From NCBI RefSeq assembly GCF_026725475.1, contig NZ_CP109966.1:248001-312000 (forward strand): DNA of 64,000 nt, given 5' to 3'. Below, piece by piece: positions 37,901 through 45,916 of the stretch. This DNA comes from Catenovulum adriaticum (GTDB taxonomy: Bacteria > Pseudomonadota > Gammaproteobacteria > Enterobacterales > Alteromonadaceae). A model generated the notes under the pieces. The model ran no database searches. It had not been told where the DNA came from and was given only the letters and a program-made list of their open reading frames with translations. The translations under genes and the position numbers were made by a program. Position 1 is the first letter of the stretch; each line of letters starts with the position of its first letter.

Positions 37901-38251
37901 AAAGTAGCTGCTATTTCCGCCTTCTGAAAAATATCCCGAACCAAAGCTTGCGAATAAACGATCGCCTACAACACCTGCAAAACTGTCTTTCCAATGGCCG
38001 CCATCTAAATACAAAAAAGCGCCTGTTGCGTTTGTAAATGTATGTTCTTGGTAGGTATTGTATTGGCCGCAACAAAACTCAAATCCGGCAATCTTTTGTG
38101 TGGGAGAATTACTATTTACAAAGAGCGCAGAGCCCTCTGTTTCTGGTTGTTGTGTAAGTTGTGGTGCTGCTAGTGCTGAGTTTATCCCAGCTAAAGCGAG
38201 TGATAGAAGTCCTGTTCTAGTCATAATTTTTGTGTGTATTACTAAATTCAT
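34961..38251 (-). CDS. Secreted GH32-like glycosidase with three N-terminal beta-sandwich modules (upstream tandem copy)
   Basis: First gene of the tandem pair. The longest frame starts at 38323, but the ATG at 38251 is preceded by AGAGAG and opens a proper signal peptide (MNLVIHTKIM ... NSALA), so I use it (about 1096 aa). Domain order matches the downstream copy: three Cys-Cys modules (nt about 37570-38130, 36990-37540, 36370-36910), then the propeller (nt about 35400-36345) with GDANPYYENG, DFRDPFVF and LEVPEYFEF, then a diverged beta-sandwich. About 1.3 kb (35470-36760) is almost the same as 32110-33400. The promoter at 38342-38371 carries the fructan operator, and a second exact copy of that operator lies inside the coding region at 37426. 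Confidence 0.85.
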   Translation of the reverse strand: MNLVIHTKIMTRTGLLSLALAGINSALAAPQLTQQPETEGSALFVNSNSPTQKIAGFEFCCGQYNTYQEHTFTNATGAFLYLDGGHWKDSFAGVVGDRLFASFGSGYFSEGGNSSYFGYDATGSIDSPTFTIINDYINFKIGGGNNNYTTANATAAVLLLNGQVVRHATGQNRDNAIAWHTWDVSDLQGQTASIRLIDNHSDNGVDNVLPYLLADEFRTANLAAAMPTTQDYVQPELVGEALFVNANNTTQDIAGFEFCCAGYDSFSQHNFDNVVSDLANLDGGQWAANYNGAIGDRVFSSAGDGYQDIYDTSIEPIGEQATGSLDSPEFVINKSYINFLLGGGSNLFDAANPTSALLIINNQVVRQASGDNSTDLVWHSWDVDEFIGQTARVRLLDYHPADNSDASIPYLLADQFRAADIPATQNISGEIDYSAAPIASSPASEGQAAFSSSKFPTTHIAGFENCCFNYDTYHAFNFLAYGDFVRFNGGQWADGIANNVGDRIFASYGQGYANNADTAGTWYGWEATGRLLSPKFTIEKPYINLLTAGGTNTFESDNATAIVLRVNGKVVRQSTGNGLETELEWVSWDTTSLIGQQAMIEIIDQHDNTVSDGSLPFILVDEIRQADKAAVAPLTSSIVSQIDGHKVALQLNMGDANPYYENGEFYIYYLQNSAYHSWYLSKTDDLLTGTFSEEIIPASGDSTAQDRWIGSGSVMKDQNGQYHLFYTGHNKDHYPVEAVMHAVATDNTLKNWQTIDEHTFTGSNGYSDYDFRDPFVFWNEDEQRYWMLITSRYNNQAAIGLYTSTDLASWTAQPPLFAETSPLNLEVPEYFEFADTPFVVYSDQRNESPVVKYLIKQNNQWVKPNFDALDGRYFYAARSAGPESERLLFGWVPHTDGRNDGAAPSWGGDLLVHQLHKHPSGELAVKMPEKLINQLDNSMPLSLSWTQGNAQLQNNTATLTANSALTLAASEQPNRIQFNLASTSADAVSGIQFRLPVSGQADKLAYLKLDPTSSTAKFYFAGDEQNTANPSVTIPFNMQSGVHVDLWLNPQSGVGAVYLNHYRALSFRLYDLAQYQIGLFSENRDVTASGFTRFND
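37426..37442. promoter_or_regulatory. In-gene copy of the operator (possible auxiliary operator)
   Basis: TTACAACGTTGTCAAAA is identical over 17 bases to the promoter operator at 38355-38371, 929 bp upstream in the same gene. It encodes FDNVVS at a point where sister modules have FTNAT-type residues. This recalls the auxiliary operators of lac-type systems, but could be chance. Confidence 0.45.
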
Positions 38252-38341
38252 ATCAGACTCTCTTATTTTTAAGATTTGCCAACGACTACAGGCAGATAAA
38301 TGTTGTGTTTCGCCTAACTTCATTCCCTCCTTTGATTTATT

Positions 38342-38371
38342 ATAATAGTTTTATTTACAACGTTGTCAAAA
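38342..38371 (-). promoter_or_regulatory. Predicted promoter and operator of the tandem GH32-like operon
   Basis: On the minus strand the -35 TTGACA (38364-38369) and -10 TATTAT (38342-38347) are 16 bp apart. The palindrome ACAACGTTGT (38357-38366) overlaps the -35 box and spacer, so a bound repressor would block RNA polymerase. The 5' untranslated leader is about 85 nt. Confidence 0.7.
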
Positions 38372-38973
38372 ATAATACACAAATAACAAAACTTTAACAA
38401 CTGATCATTTAACCAGTTTGATGATGGCAACATCATCAATGCTTTGCTTTATATAATTCGAAATGAAATAAGTGAAATACCAAATTCATTGCTCTGAAGT
38501 TGCTTATAAGGTTTTATTATTCGTTACGCAAAAAGCTAAACTTGAAGAAGCTTAGCCGAACTGTTTGCACCTGAATCGACTCAACTTTTGCTTTGACCTC
38601 GGCGTATCTAAGCTGTTCACACAAACCAAAACCATCAAGATTAGCTTTGCTTCTAGTACGCGCGAAAATTGGGGTGCTAATACCAGTTGAAAAACGCTAA
38701 TAGCTGGTGGCTGGGTGAGTTTAGCCTGTATTAGCAAGGTAATCTTTTAGCTGGACTAAAACCTGTTTTACCAGGTTTTCGCCTGACCAACTAAGTTGAA
38801 TTAAATAATCAAGCTTTACTATGTTGCCCTGATAAATCGAACAATGAACGAATTATAAAGGTGCTTGTTTATCGTCAAAATAATCTGGTAATTTATGGTT
38901 TAAACATTATTCAGTTCTAACAGTCTGGTTTAAGTGACAATTCTTTATATTTCGTTATTTTTCAAAATTAACA
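38372..38973. other. Divergent intergenic region, no gene supported
   Basis: About 600 bp between two operator-bearing divergent promoters. Stretch 38552-38737 has an open minus-strand frame without recognisable protein features. I see no RNA gene. Confidence 0.4.
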
Positions 38974-39002
38974 ATGACAACGTTGTTTCCCTCATCTATA
39001 CT
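38974..39002 (+). promoter_or_regulatory. Predicted promoter and operator of the binding protein-chemoreceptor pair
   Basis: -35 ATGACA (38974-38979) and -10 TATACT (38997-39002) with 17-bp spacing. The operator TGACAACGTTGTTT (38975-38988; 12 of 14 consensus positions) overlaps the -35 box, as at the divergent promoter. Confidence 0.72.
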
Positions 39003-39044
39003 GATTGTACATTTTATTTACAAATTCTCATGCATGGGTAAATT

Positions 39045-39986
39045 ATGCGGTATAAAAGGTTAGGTATACATTTAGTACTGATTGTGGGCATGTTTATTTT
39101 AACATTCAGTCAAAAAGCACAAGCAGAGTTAACAGTTGGTGTCGCGATTAACGATTTGAATAACCCGTTTTTTCTGCAAATAGTAAAAGGTGCAAAACGA
39201 AAAGCGGATCAACTGACCAATGGTAAAGTCGATATCATGGTTGTATCCAGTGACTACTCAGTAAATAGACAAAGTAAGCAATTAAACCAACTGGTTGAGC
39301 GAAAGGCAGATATTGTTGTCATTACGGCGGCCGAACAACAAGCGTTAGCGAAAGATATACGCAAGGCTATTGTCAAAGGCACGCAAGTTATTGCGGTAGA
39401 TGTTTCAGCAGAAGGTGCCGTTGCAACCGTAGCGACAGATAATGTTAAAGCCGGTTTTTTGGCATGCGAATATTTAGTCAAACAATTATCGGGTAATGGT
39501 CAGGTTGCGATTATCAACGGACCAAATGTGTCAGCTGTTGTCGATAGAGTGACAGGGTGTCAACAAGCTTTGGCTGCGGCACCGGGTATTCAATTAGCAG
39601 AAATTGAAGCGCAAGGGCAGGGCAGTCAAGTGGGTGGAGAGCAAGCGATGAAATCTATTTTATCGCGTTACCCACAAATCAGTGGTGTATTTGCAATTAA
39701 TGACCCAAGTGCAATTGGTGCTGAACTTGAAGCACAAAATCAGGGTAAGCGAAACATTGTTATCACTTCAGTGGATGGTGCGCCAATAATGCAAGAAGCG
39801 TTAAAAAACTACAATGCGCTGGTAAGTGCTACGGCTGCACAGTATCCGGATTTGATGGCTGAAAAAGCGGTAGAGCTTGGCTATCAGCTTAAAAATGGTA
39901 AGAAACTTTCTCAAAAAGTGTTTTTGATTGATCCAAGTTTGGTCAATAAAACAAATGTGAAGCAATACAAAGGTTGGACGGAGTAA
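39045..39986 (+). CDS. Periplasmic sugar-binding protein (RbsB/Peripla_BP_4 type)
   Basis: Binds a free sugar in the periplasm, 313 aa. A signal peptide ends at QKAQA. The mature protein starts TVGVAINDLNNPFF, the usual first strand of ribose-type binding proteins. It continues with ADIVVITAAEQQAL, VATDNVKAGFLACEYL and GVFAINDPSAIGA (hinge and lid elements). No permease or ATPase gene is adjacent. The chemoreceptor gene follows 5 bp after the stop, so the likely job is to present sugar to that receptor. Its promoter carries the fructan operator, so the ligand may be fructose or a fructo-oligosaccharide (inference). It may also serve the ABC transporter at 59-63 kb, which has its own binding protein. 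Confidence 0.88.
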   Translation: MRYKRLGIHLVLIVGMFILTFSQKAQAELTVGVAINDLNNPFFLQIVKGAKRKADQLTNGKVDIMVVSSDYSVNRQSKQLNQLVERKADIVVITAAEQQALAKDIRKAIVKGTQVIAVDVSAEGAVATVATDNVKAGFLACEYLVKQLSGNGQVAIINGPNVSAVVDRVTGCQQALAAAPGIQLAEIEAQGQGSQVGGEQAMKSILSRYPQISGVFAINDPSAIGAELEAQNQGKRNIVITSVDGAPIMQEALKNYNALVSATAAQYPDLMAEKAVELGYQLKNGKKLSQKVFLIDPSLVNKTNVKQYKGWTE

Positions 39987-39991
39987 ATACG

Positions 39992-41977
39992 ATGACACTA
40001 CAGTTTAAGATTTCAGCCGTTTTTAGCTTTTTAGCCCTTGTGATTATTGTTGTTATAGCGGCGGGTGTGCAAAATAGCCAGAGTATCAGTTATCGCTTTA
40101 ATCAGTTTTCAGAACATGCAACCGAGTTGCTACTTAATCTGTCGGATATGCGAGAGACGTTCCAAAAAGTGGACAACAAAGTCCTCCAGCACTACCTCAC
40201 ACGTTCAAAACATGAACAGACAGGACTAGAAGAACAACTAAAAAAAGAGGATGAACAGCTCGAACAACTGACGGGCAAACTTATTAAAAATGTTGGTCTG
40301 TTATTTACAAATAGTGATATGCAGTTAAGCGATGTAAAGCCGGATTTCACCGCTCAAAAAACACTTATATCGGCAAATCAAAAAGTACTGAGCTTAGATT
40401 TACAATTGCAGGACAAACAAATCGATTTTTTAACTCAATGGCATCAGGTTAATGAATTGATAGAACTAAAATTAAAAGATTTGAATAGCGAAAGTTTTAT
40501 CTGGTTATCGTCATTAATGGCGATTAAAGATGGATTAGACCGCATTCGGGCTTTGACAGAAATGGTTGCGGTTACTCAAGATCCTGACGTTTATCCAACG
40601 TTGATACCCACAGCCTCTGATACCATGACGACGTTAAAAACCAATCTAGAAATATTAACGTATCAAACCATGTTTCCGATTGAGGATCTCTCTGGGTTAA
40701 TCGAGAAAATGGAAAAGTCGTTATTAAACCAAAGTGGTATGTTACCAACTGCGGTGAGTTACCTAATGGCCCGTGATGTTCAGGTTACACGGTTAGCAGA
40801 ATATCGCGATAGCTGGACGCAAGATCTGGCAAAAATCGATAAATTTGCGGGTTGGATAAACCAAAAAACCATGCAAAACGCAAGACAAAGTAAACAAGAT
40901 AATGAAGCGGCAACTCAGTGGCTGATAGTGGCGGGTGTCATTTCAGTGATTATCACCGCAGTGATTAGTTTTGTGATGATTTTAGGGATACGACGGCCAA
41001 TTAAACGACTGACACAATTTAGCCAAAAAGTCAGTAGCGGAGATTTAACTGAGAACATCTCAAATGCAGGCTCGGATGAATTTGGTACGATAGGCAAGAT
41101 GTTAAATAGCATTACTGAGCATTTAAACGCATTGGTTATTGAAGTGATTCAAACTAGCCAAAGTGTCAATCATGCCAGCGATAATTTGCTGAGCAATAAT
41201 CAACGCAGTTTAGATAGAGTGTTTAAAATCAGTAGTGATATTGAAACTTTATCGGCAGCGCTGCAAGAGCTTGGGACATCTGCAGTACATATTGAAGAGC
41301 GCACAATTAACACCCAAAAAGAAGTGGATAATATCGATCGTTTAATCGTTCAAAGTCGAGATTTGTCCAAGCAGAATGCGGAAAAATTAGCCGACCTTGG
41401 CACTCAAATGAAAGACGCATCGAACATTGTGCGATCTTTGCGTCAAAGCAGTGAAGATATTAGTAGTGTGGTGGCAATTATTCGCGCGGTTGCTGAGCAA
41501 ACTAATTTATTGGCTTTAAATGCAGCAATTGAGGCGGCGAGAGCGGGTGAAGATGGACGCGGTTTTGCGGTGGTTGCAGATGAAGTGAGAGAGTTGGCTG
41601 CGCGTACGCAAAAATCAACTGAAGAAATTGAAAGTATCGTCAGCCGATTGCAGGAAGAGAGCCAAAAAGCTGAAAGTATGGTAGACGTTGGTGCGGAAGT
41701 AACTTTGGCCCGAATTGATGATGCGAACGATTTGTCCAAAGACATGCGTTTAATTGGCGATGCAGCTTCAATTATTAAAGAGATGAGCGCTTCTATCTCA
41801 ACATCGGCGACCGAGCAGGGCACCGTCATTCAGGAAATTGCACAAAACATTGTTGAATTAGCAGCGCAAATTAACGAAAACAAAACCGAGTTTAATGACA
41901 ATGTAAAACAAACAGAGGACTTAGTCGACAGAGCGCATACATTGCAAGGATTAACTGCTAAGTTTGCGACTCGATAG
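39992..41977 (+). CDS. Methyl-accepting chemotaxis protein
   Basis: Transmembrane chemoreceptor, about 661 aa. I start at ATG 39992, where GGAG is 9 bp upstream, not the in-frame start at 39974. It has TM1 (residues about 5-26), a large helical periplasmic domain (about 28-310, helical-bundle type), TM2 (LIVAGVISVIITAVISFVMILGI), and HAMP (RRPIKRLTQFSQKVSSGDL). The cytoplasmic signalling hairpin has the conserved tip AEQTNLLALNAAIEAARAGEDGRGFAVVADEVR. The stop-to-start gap with the binding protein is 5 bp, so the two are made together. Binding protein-receptor contact as in ribose or galactose taxis is a sound inference. No C-terminal pentapeptide tether for CheR is seen (ends KFATR). Confidence 0.93.
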   Translation: MTLQFKISAVFSFLALVIIVVIAAGVQNSQSISYRFNQFSEHATELLLNLSDMRETFQKVDNKVLQHYLTRSKHEQTGLEEQLKKEDEQLEQLTGKLIKNVGLLFTNSDMQLSDVKPDFTAQKTLISANQKVLSLDLQLQDKQIDFLTQWHQVNELIELKLKDLNSESFIWLSSLMAIKDGLDRIRALTEMVAVTQDPDVYPTLIPTASDTMTTLKTNLEILTYQTMFPIEDLSGLIEKMEKSLLNQSGMLPTAVSYLMARDVQVTRLAEYRDSWTQDLAKIDKFAGWINQKTMQNARQSKQDNEAATQWLIVAGVISVIITAVISFVMILGIRRPIKRLTQFSQKVSSGDLTENISNAGSDEFGTIGKMLNSITEHLNALVIEVIQTSQSVNHASDNLLSNNQRSLDRVFKISSDIETLSAALQELGTSAVHIEERTINTQKEVDNIDRLIVQSRDLSKQNAEKLADLGTQMKDASNIVRSLRQSSEDISSVVAIIRAVAEQTNLLALNAAIEAARAGEDGRGFAVVADEVRELAARTQKSTEEIESIVSRLQEESQKAESMVDVGAEVTLARIDDANDLSKDMRLIGDAASIIKEMSASISTSATEQGTVIQEIAQNIVELAAQINENKTEFNDNVKQTEDLVDRAHTLQGLTAKFATR

Positions 41978-42209
41978 CCCCCAAATCTATCATGTGATCT
42001 AGCTGTTAACATTATAATGAATTTATTGGTATACGAAGATGGGTGTATGTACTTTCGTTGATACAGCACCCAAATTTAATAATACAATCGTTTGACAAAA
42101 AAGGTGAGTTATTTTTGCTCTATAAAAAAACTCCATAAAAAATCAATATTTGAAATAACTCTATATTTGGAGTAACCTTATAAAGGTAGCCAGTTAGGAG
42201 AGTGAGAAA

Positions 42210-42599
42210 ATGTCGGCATTAAATCAAGTTGTATTAGATCAAAATCCAGATAAAACAGCTCAAGTTGCTCTGTCTGTATTTTTTAATATCATGAACGCAT
42301 GGCATGTTAAAAATAAAGAACAGATAATTTTGCTTGGTAAACCTGCTGAATCAACTTTTTATAATTGGAAAAAAGGCAAGGTTTCAAGTTTGTCGGTTGA
42401 TACACTTGAACGTATTTCTTACATTATGGGTATTTATAAGGCTCTGGGTGTGTTGTTTCCGACAAGATCTCAAGCTGATGCTTGGCCTCAAAAACCGAAT
42501 AAAGCATTTAATAATGTAACGGCCTTAGAGTTTATGTTAAAAGGCAGCATTATTCATTTAAGTGATATGCGGAGATACCTTGATGCCCAACGAGGTTAA
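42210..42599 (+). CDS. Xre/MbcA/ParS-type antitoxin
   Basis: 129-aa antitoxin paired with the RES toxin. The N-terminal helical DNA-binding part (FYNWKKGKVSSLSVDTLERISYIMGIYKAL) and the C-terminal toxin-binding part with small-residue loop (PNKAFNNVTALEFMLKGSIIHLSDMRRYLDAQRG) fit the MbcA/ParS/Xre antitoxin family. A good Shine-Dalgarno sequence (TAGGAGAGTGAG) precedes ATG 42210. An inverted repeat ACCTT-ATA-AAGGT at 42175-42187 just upstream may be its operator. The toxin start lies 17 bp inside its end. Confidence 0.85.
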   Translation: MSALNQVVLDQNPDKTAQVALSVFFNIMNAWHVKNKEQIILLGKPAESTFYNWKKGKVSSLSVDTLERISYIMGIYKALGVLFPTRSQADAWPQKPNKAFNNVTALEFMLKGSIIHLSDMRRYLDAQRG

Positions 42600-43266
42600 A
42601 ACCCTGTTGCCTAATTGGAAAAAGCTACATCGACTTGTACCTAGTCATTTCCCACCTATAGATTTATTTGAAAACGTTGCCAATCCTGAAGATCTTGAAA
42701 TTGTTTGGGCGTTGGAGTCGTTAACGAATGATCGGTTAAAAGAGCAAGCTGGCGATTTGGCATTGGTTCCAGTTGCTGAAAGAATCTGTGGTCCAGGATC
42801 TTCTCCTGTTATGGCCGCTTTTACTCACATATCTTCAGCAACTAGATTTACCGATGGTACTGAATATGGCATTTATTATGGTGCGAAAGATTTAAATACC
42901 GCATTTGCTGAAACAATTTATCATCGCGAAAAATTTTTATCAGCCACTAATGAGCCAGATACCGAATTAACAATGCGTTGTTATATTAATAAAGTAGCGA
43001 TGGCGTTGCATGATATACGAGGCGAAGCGTTTTCGTATTTGCATGGCGATGATTATTCAATCTCGCAACAGTTTGCAAAAAATTTAAGATCGGCTGGTAG
43101 TCATGGTTTACTTTATAATAGTGTTCGAGATAAAGGCGGTGAATGTGTTGCTGCATTTAAACCCAAAGCTGTGACTATACCGGTCCAAGCCGGCCATTAT
43201 AAATATATATGGAGCGGCAAAAAACAAAAAATAGAGCATATTTTAAAGTTAAGTCAAATAAAATAA
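42583..43266 (+). CDS. RES-domain toxin
   Basis: Toxin of the RES family, members of which degrade or modify NAD+ and stop growth. I use ATG 42583 (GGAGA about 8 bp upstream) rather than the in-frame GTG 42562. Family features include the Arg-rich start of the domain (LHRLVPSHFPP), FTHISSATRFTDGTEYGIYYGAKDLNTAFAETIYH (the conserved Arg, Tyr and Glu) and GLLYNSVRDKGGECVAAF near the end. It is translationally coupled to the antitoxin. The product is 227 aa, a normal length. Confidence 0.88.
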   Translation: MPNEVKTLLPNWKKLHRLVPSHFPPIDLFENVANPEDLEIVWALESLTNDRLKEQAGDLALVPVAERICGPGSSPVMAAFTHISSATRFTDGTEYGIYYGAKDLNTAFAETIYHREKFLSATNEPDTELTMRCYINKVAMALHDIRGEAFSYLHGDDYSISQQFAKNLRSAGSHGLLYNSVRDKGGECVAAFKPKAVTIPVQAGHYKYIWSGKKQKIEHILKLSQIK

Positions 43267-43326
43267 ATTTTCCGACATGAGCTGAACGATAATGAATGAC
43301 CATTAGTACCTTGTGCCGTTATTAAT

Positions 43327-43423
43327 CAGGGGATTAAGCCATTAGCTGTCGTATTTGGCATATTTGCATTTATTGCAGCTTTTAACTTATCTATTGGCCC
43401 TATTATGTGGGTAATTTTCTCTG
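43327..43423 (+). pseudogene. Remnant of an MFS sugar porter, left of the nested IS
   Basis: The peptide PLAVVFGIFAFIAAFNLSIGPIMWVIFS matches the tenth-helix region of sugar-porter family transporters (F..GP..WV..SEIFP). It stops at the IS end. Joining base 43423 to 47140, that is removing a 3-bp target duplication, keeps the frame and gives FSELKDNI. There is no start and no upstream part. Confidence 0.55.
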
Positions 43424-43453
43424 TGATCTGAACCATTAAAAGTGGACACTTCA

Positions 43454-43642
43454 TTAAGCTACGTTTAATAGTTCATAATTTTCTGGGCTGAGATAGCCAA
43501 GAGCACTATGCCTTCTCTTCTTGTTGTAATCAACTTCAATATATTCAAAAACCTGTTGGCGCATGGCTTCACGGTTCATTATTGGTTCATATTGAATCGC
43601 TTCAACCTTCAGTGAATGAAAGAAGCTTTCCACACAAGCGTT
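43454..43642 (-). pseudogene. C-terminal piece of the outer IS3 transposase
   Basis: Encodes NACVESFFHSLKVE ... RRHSALGYLSPENYELLNVA and a stop. It holds the catalytic Glu of the DDE triad (VESFF). Its N-terminal partner is at 46109-46771. Confidence 0.85.
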
Positions 43643-43660
43643 GACGCTCCTATGTCAAGG

Positions 43661-44495
43661 TTAAGTTAATTTTGATAAATCAGATACAATAATTGGATAC
43701 AATTCTCTCGCTATATAACGTTTTAAACAACGCTGAATTTCTTTATTTGATTTACCTTCTGACGATCGTTTTTCTACATATTTTCTCGTTCTAAAATCAT
43801 TACGCATACGAATTAAGGCTACAGTCCAAAGTGCATTATTTGCATCTCTTGCCCCACCTCTGTTTAATCTATGTCGCTGCTTTTTCCCTGAAGATGCGTC
43901 CAAAGGACTGACTCCACATAAAGCCGCAAATGATGCTTCTTTTTTTAGGCGCTCAGGGTTGTCACCAGCAGCAACAAGTAATGTGGCTGCAACATAACTT
44001 CCAACACCGTATTGTTCTAGTAAGGTCGAAGCTGCTGAACTGGTTAGCGCTTTAAGTTGCTTGTCTATTAATTTTAGCTCCTGAGACAACATCTCCCACC
44101 GTTTTGATAACAGGTGTAGCATTGATATTAATGTTTCTTCAAGTAAGTTACCTGGGCTCGCTTCTAACTCCCTGCAAGCTAAAACACATTGATAGCTAGA
44201 AGGAACATAGCATTTTTGACGAACATGCTCCGGCGCTGTCACAAGTAAAGCTCGAATTTGATTCATTGCTTGTGTCTTAGATTTTACTGAACTTTTCCTT
44301 GCGACAACTAAAAACCTCATCGCTTCAACTATGCCATCATGAGATTTCGGGATGGCAGTAGATTCATTAGCTAATACGGAACGAGCTGCATTTTCAGCAT
44401 CCGTTGGGTCTGATTTTCCCCTTAACCTTCTCACAGCCCTATTAGGCCGATTAACTTCAAAAACAGTAGTTTCTTTCTCTTGCAAGAACTTGCAT
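43661..44495 (-). pseudogene. IS110 transposase, C-terminal part (Transposase_20)
   Basis: Starts at the target duplication of the inner IS3 and reads CKFLQEKETTVFEVNRP ... GKSDPTDAENAA (end of the DEDD domain). It continues through LEQYGVGSYVAATLLVAAGD ... FAALCGVSPLDASSGKKQRHRLNRGG, the Ser-containing C-terminal domain typical of IS110. It is separated from its N-terminus at 45695-45916. Confidence 0.9.
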
Positions 44496-44511
44496 GGTAA
44501 TACACCCATTT

Positions 44512-45363
44512 TTAATTGACGCTAAAAGTAGAAGGTTGCGTTATTAAAGCCTGTTTGTATTTCGGTGGTATGCCACCAATTGCCTTGTTTGGTCGTTCAT
44601 TGTTGTAAAACCATAGCCATTCTGTCGCATGATCTTGCACTTCGGCAATACTGCTGAATAAATACTGGTTCAGCCATTCGTAGCGAACGGTGCGGTTATA
44701 CCGCTCCACATAAGCATTTTGCTGTGGGTTGCCTGGTTGGATAAATTTTAGTTCAACATCATGTTTTTCAGCCCACTCAGCCAATAACGCACTGATATAT
44801 TCCGGGCCATTGTCACTGCGGATTTGCCTGGGCTTTCCACGCCATTCAATAACTTGATTGAGAGTGCGGACAACACGTTCAGCTGGCAGCGAGAAGTCTA
44901 CTTCAATCGCCAGACCCTCACGATTAAAATCGTCAATGATATTGAGTAGCCTGAAGCTGCGGCCATCAACAAGCTGGTCATGCATAAAATCCATAGACCA
45001 ACACTGGTTTATCGACTCAGGCACAGCAAGTGCTTCAGGTTTATCCCGTTTTAAGCGCTTCTTAGGCTTTATGCGCAGATTAAGCTCCAGCTCCCGATAA
45101 ATCCTCAACACCCGCTTATGGTTCCAGCCAAAACGTTTCACATTACGTAAAAAGTAAAAACACATACCAAAGCCCCAACTGCGGTGAGTTGTCGTTAGCC
45201 AAAGCAGCCAGTCAGCAACTAGCGCGTTCTCGTCACTCAGTTTGGCCTGATAGCGATAACAGGTTTCGCTAATCCCAAACAAGGAACACGCTAACTTGAT
45301 GGCAATGGAATGGTTTTGCACCGCCTTTTGCGCCAACTCCCGTCGGCGCGACGGCTTTACCAC
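44512..45363 (-). CDS. Inner IS3 transposase orfB
   Basis: DDE integrase-type transposase, 283 aa. Catalytic residues are in WSMDFMHD (Asp), IRSDNGPEYIS (Asp) and NAYVERYNRTVRYEWL (Glu). It ends with FYNNERPNKAIGGIPP, as usual for the family. It is read by a -1 ribosomal frameshift from orfA at a run of seven A (45364-45370 on the complementary strand). It appears complete. Confidence 0.93.
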   Translation of the reverse strand: MVKPSRRRELAQKAVQNHSIAIKLACSLFGISETCYRYQAKLSDENALVADWLLWLTTTHRSWGFGMCFYFLRNVKRFGWNHKRVLRIYRELELNLRIKPKKRLKRDKPEALAVPESINQCWSMDFMHDQLVDGRSFRLLNIIDDFNREGLAIEVDFSLPAERVVRTLNQVIEWRGKPRQIRSDNGPEYISALLAEWAEKHDVELKFIQPGNPQQNAYVERYNRTVRYEWLNQYLFSSIAEVQDHATEWLWFYNNERPNKAIGGIPPKYKQALITQPSTFSVN

Positions 45364-45623
45364 TTTTTTTCGATGGCCTCTTTGAGGATTTCAGCCTTTA
45401 GTCGCTCCTCGGCATACATCTTTTTAAGCCGTGCATTTTCGGTTTCCAGCTCTTTTAATCGGGCCATCATGGACGCATCCATGCCGCCAAACTTGGCGCG
45501 CCATTTATAAAAGGTAGCCGAACTCATGCCATGCTCGCGGCATAGCTCCGGAACCGGCGCACCGGCTTCCGCTTGTTTTAAAATTGCCAGGATTTGGCTG
45601 TCGCTAAATTTTGATGTTTTCAT
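45357..45623 (-). CDS. Inner IS3 orfA (HTH protein)
   Basis: 88-aa DNA-binding protein with helix-turn-helix (FSDSQILAILKQAEAGAPVPELCREHGMS.ATFYKWRAKFGGMD) and a leucine zipper (LKELETENARLKKMYAEERLKAEILKEA). This is the usual first frame of IS407/IS51-like elements. It overlaps orfB by 7 bp at the slippery A-run. Confidence 0.93.
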   Translation of the reverse strand: MKTSKFSDSQILAILKQAEAGAPVPELCREHGMSSATFYKWRAKFGGMDASMMARLKELETENARLKKMYAEERLKAEILKEAIEKKW

Positions 45624-45694
45624 GCAGAATCTCCTGCGTTTATGTTACGAGAAAATTCTACTTTTGACGTCAGTTATTTTTAGGGTGTATTACC

Positions 45695-45916
45695 GCATAA
45701 GCCAGCACCATAAGTGCCTGTCCCTTCTAATCCTGCCTGATTAACGGTACCAAATGACTTGCACCATTTATACAGTTGACTATAGCCGTTTGAATTAACG
45801 GTAAATTCTTGAGTATCGATAACTTGGCCGATGTTGTTAACAAGTACAGCAACATGGTTATCTAAATGAGTATCAACGCCTAATGTTAAATTATTAGAAA
45901 TATCGTAGTGGTTCAT
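45695..45916 (-). pseudogene. IS110 transposase, N-terminal part
   Basis: MNHYDISNNLTLGVDTHLDNHVAVLVN ... AGLEGTGTYGAGLC is the start of the DEDD domain with the first Asp (VDTHLD) and the Glu (LEGTG). It runs straight into the inverted repeat of the inner IS3. The ATG at 45916 is preferred to one at 45955. Confidence 0.88.

Larger units (their letters stand above)
44496..45694 (-). mobile_element. Inner IS3-family element (IS407/IS51-like), apparently intact
   Basis: 1199 bp bounded by GGTAATACACCC and its inverted copy. The inverted repeats continue inward as TGACG..AAAAGTAGAA. A 4-bp target duplication GCAT lies at 44492-44495 and 45695-45698. Removing the element and one GCAT restores the IS110 reading frame exactly (GTYGAGLC-KFLQEK). 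Confidence 0.93.

Noticed and set aside
38552..38737. Open minus-strand frame of 61 codons between the divergent promoters
   Set aside because: No ribosome-binding site, no recognisable domain and biased composition; treated as non-coding.
41443..41829. 128-codon open frame opposite the MCP signalling domain
   Set aside because: Known kind of antisense frame in alanine-rich MCP sequences; no support for expression.
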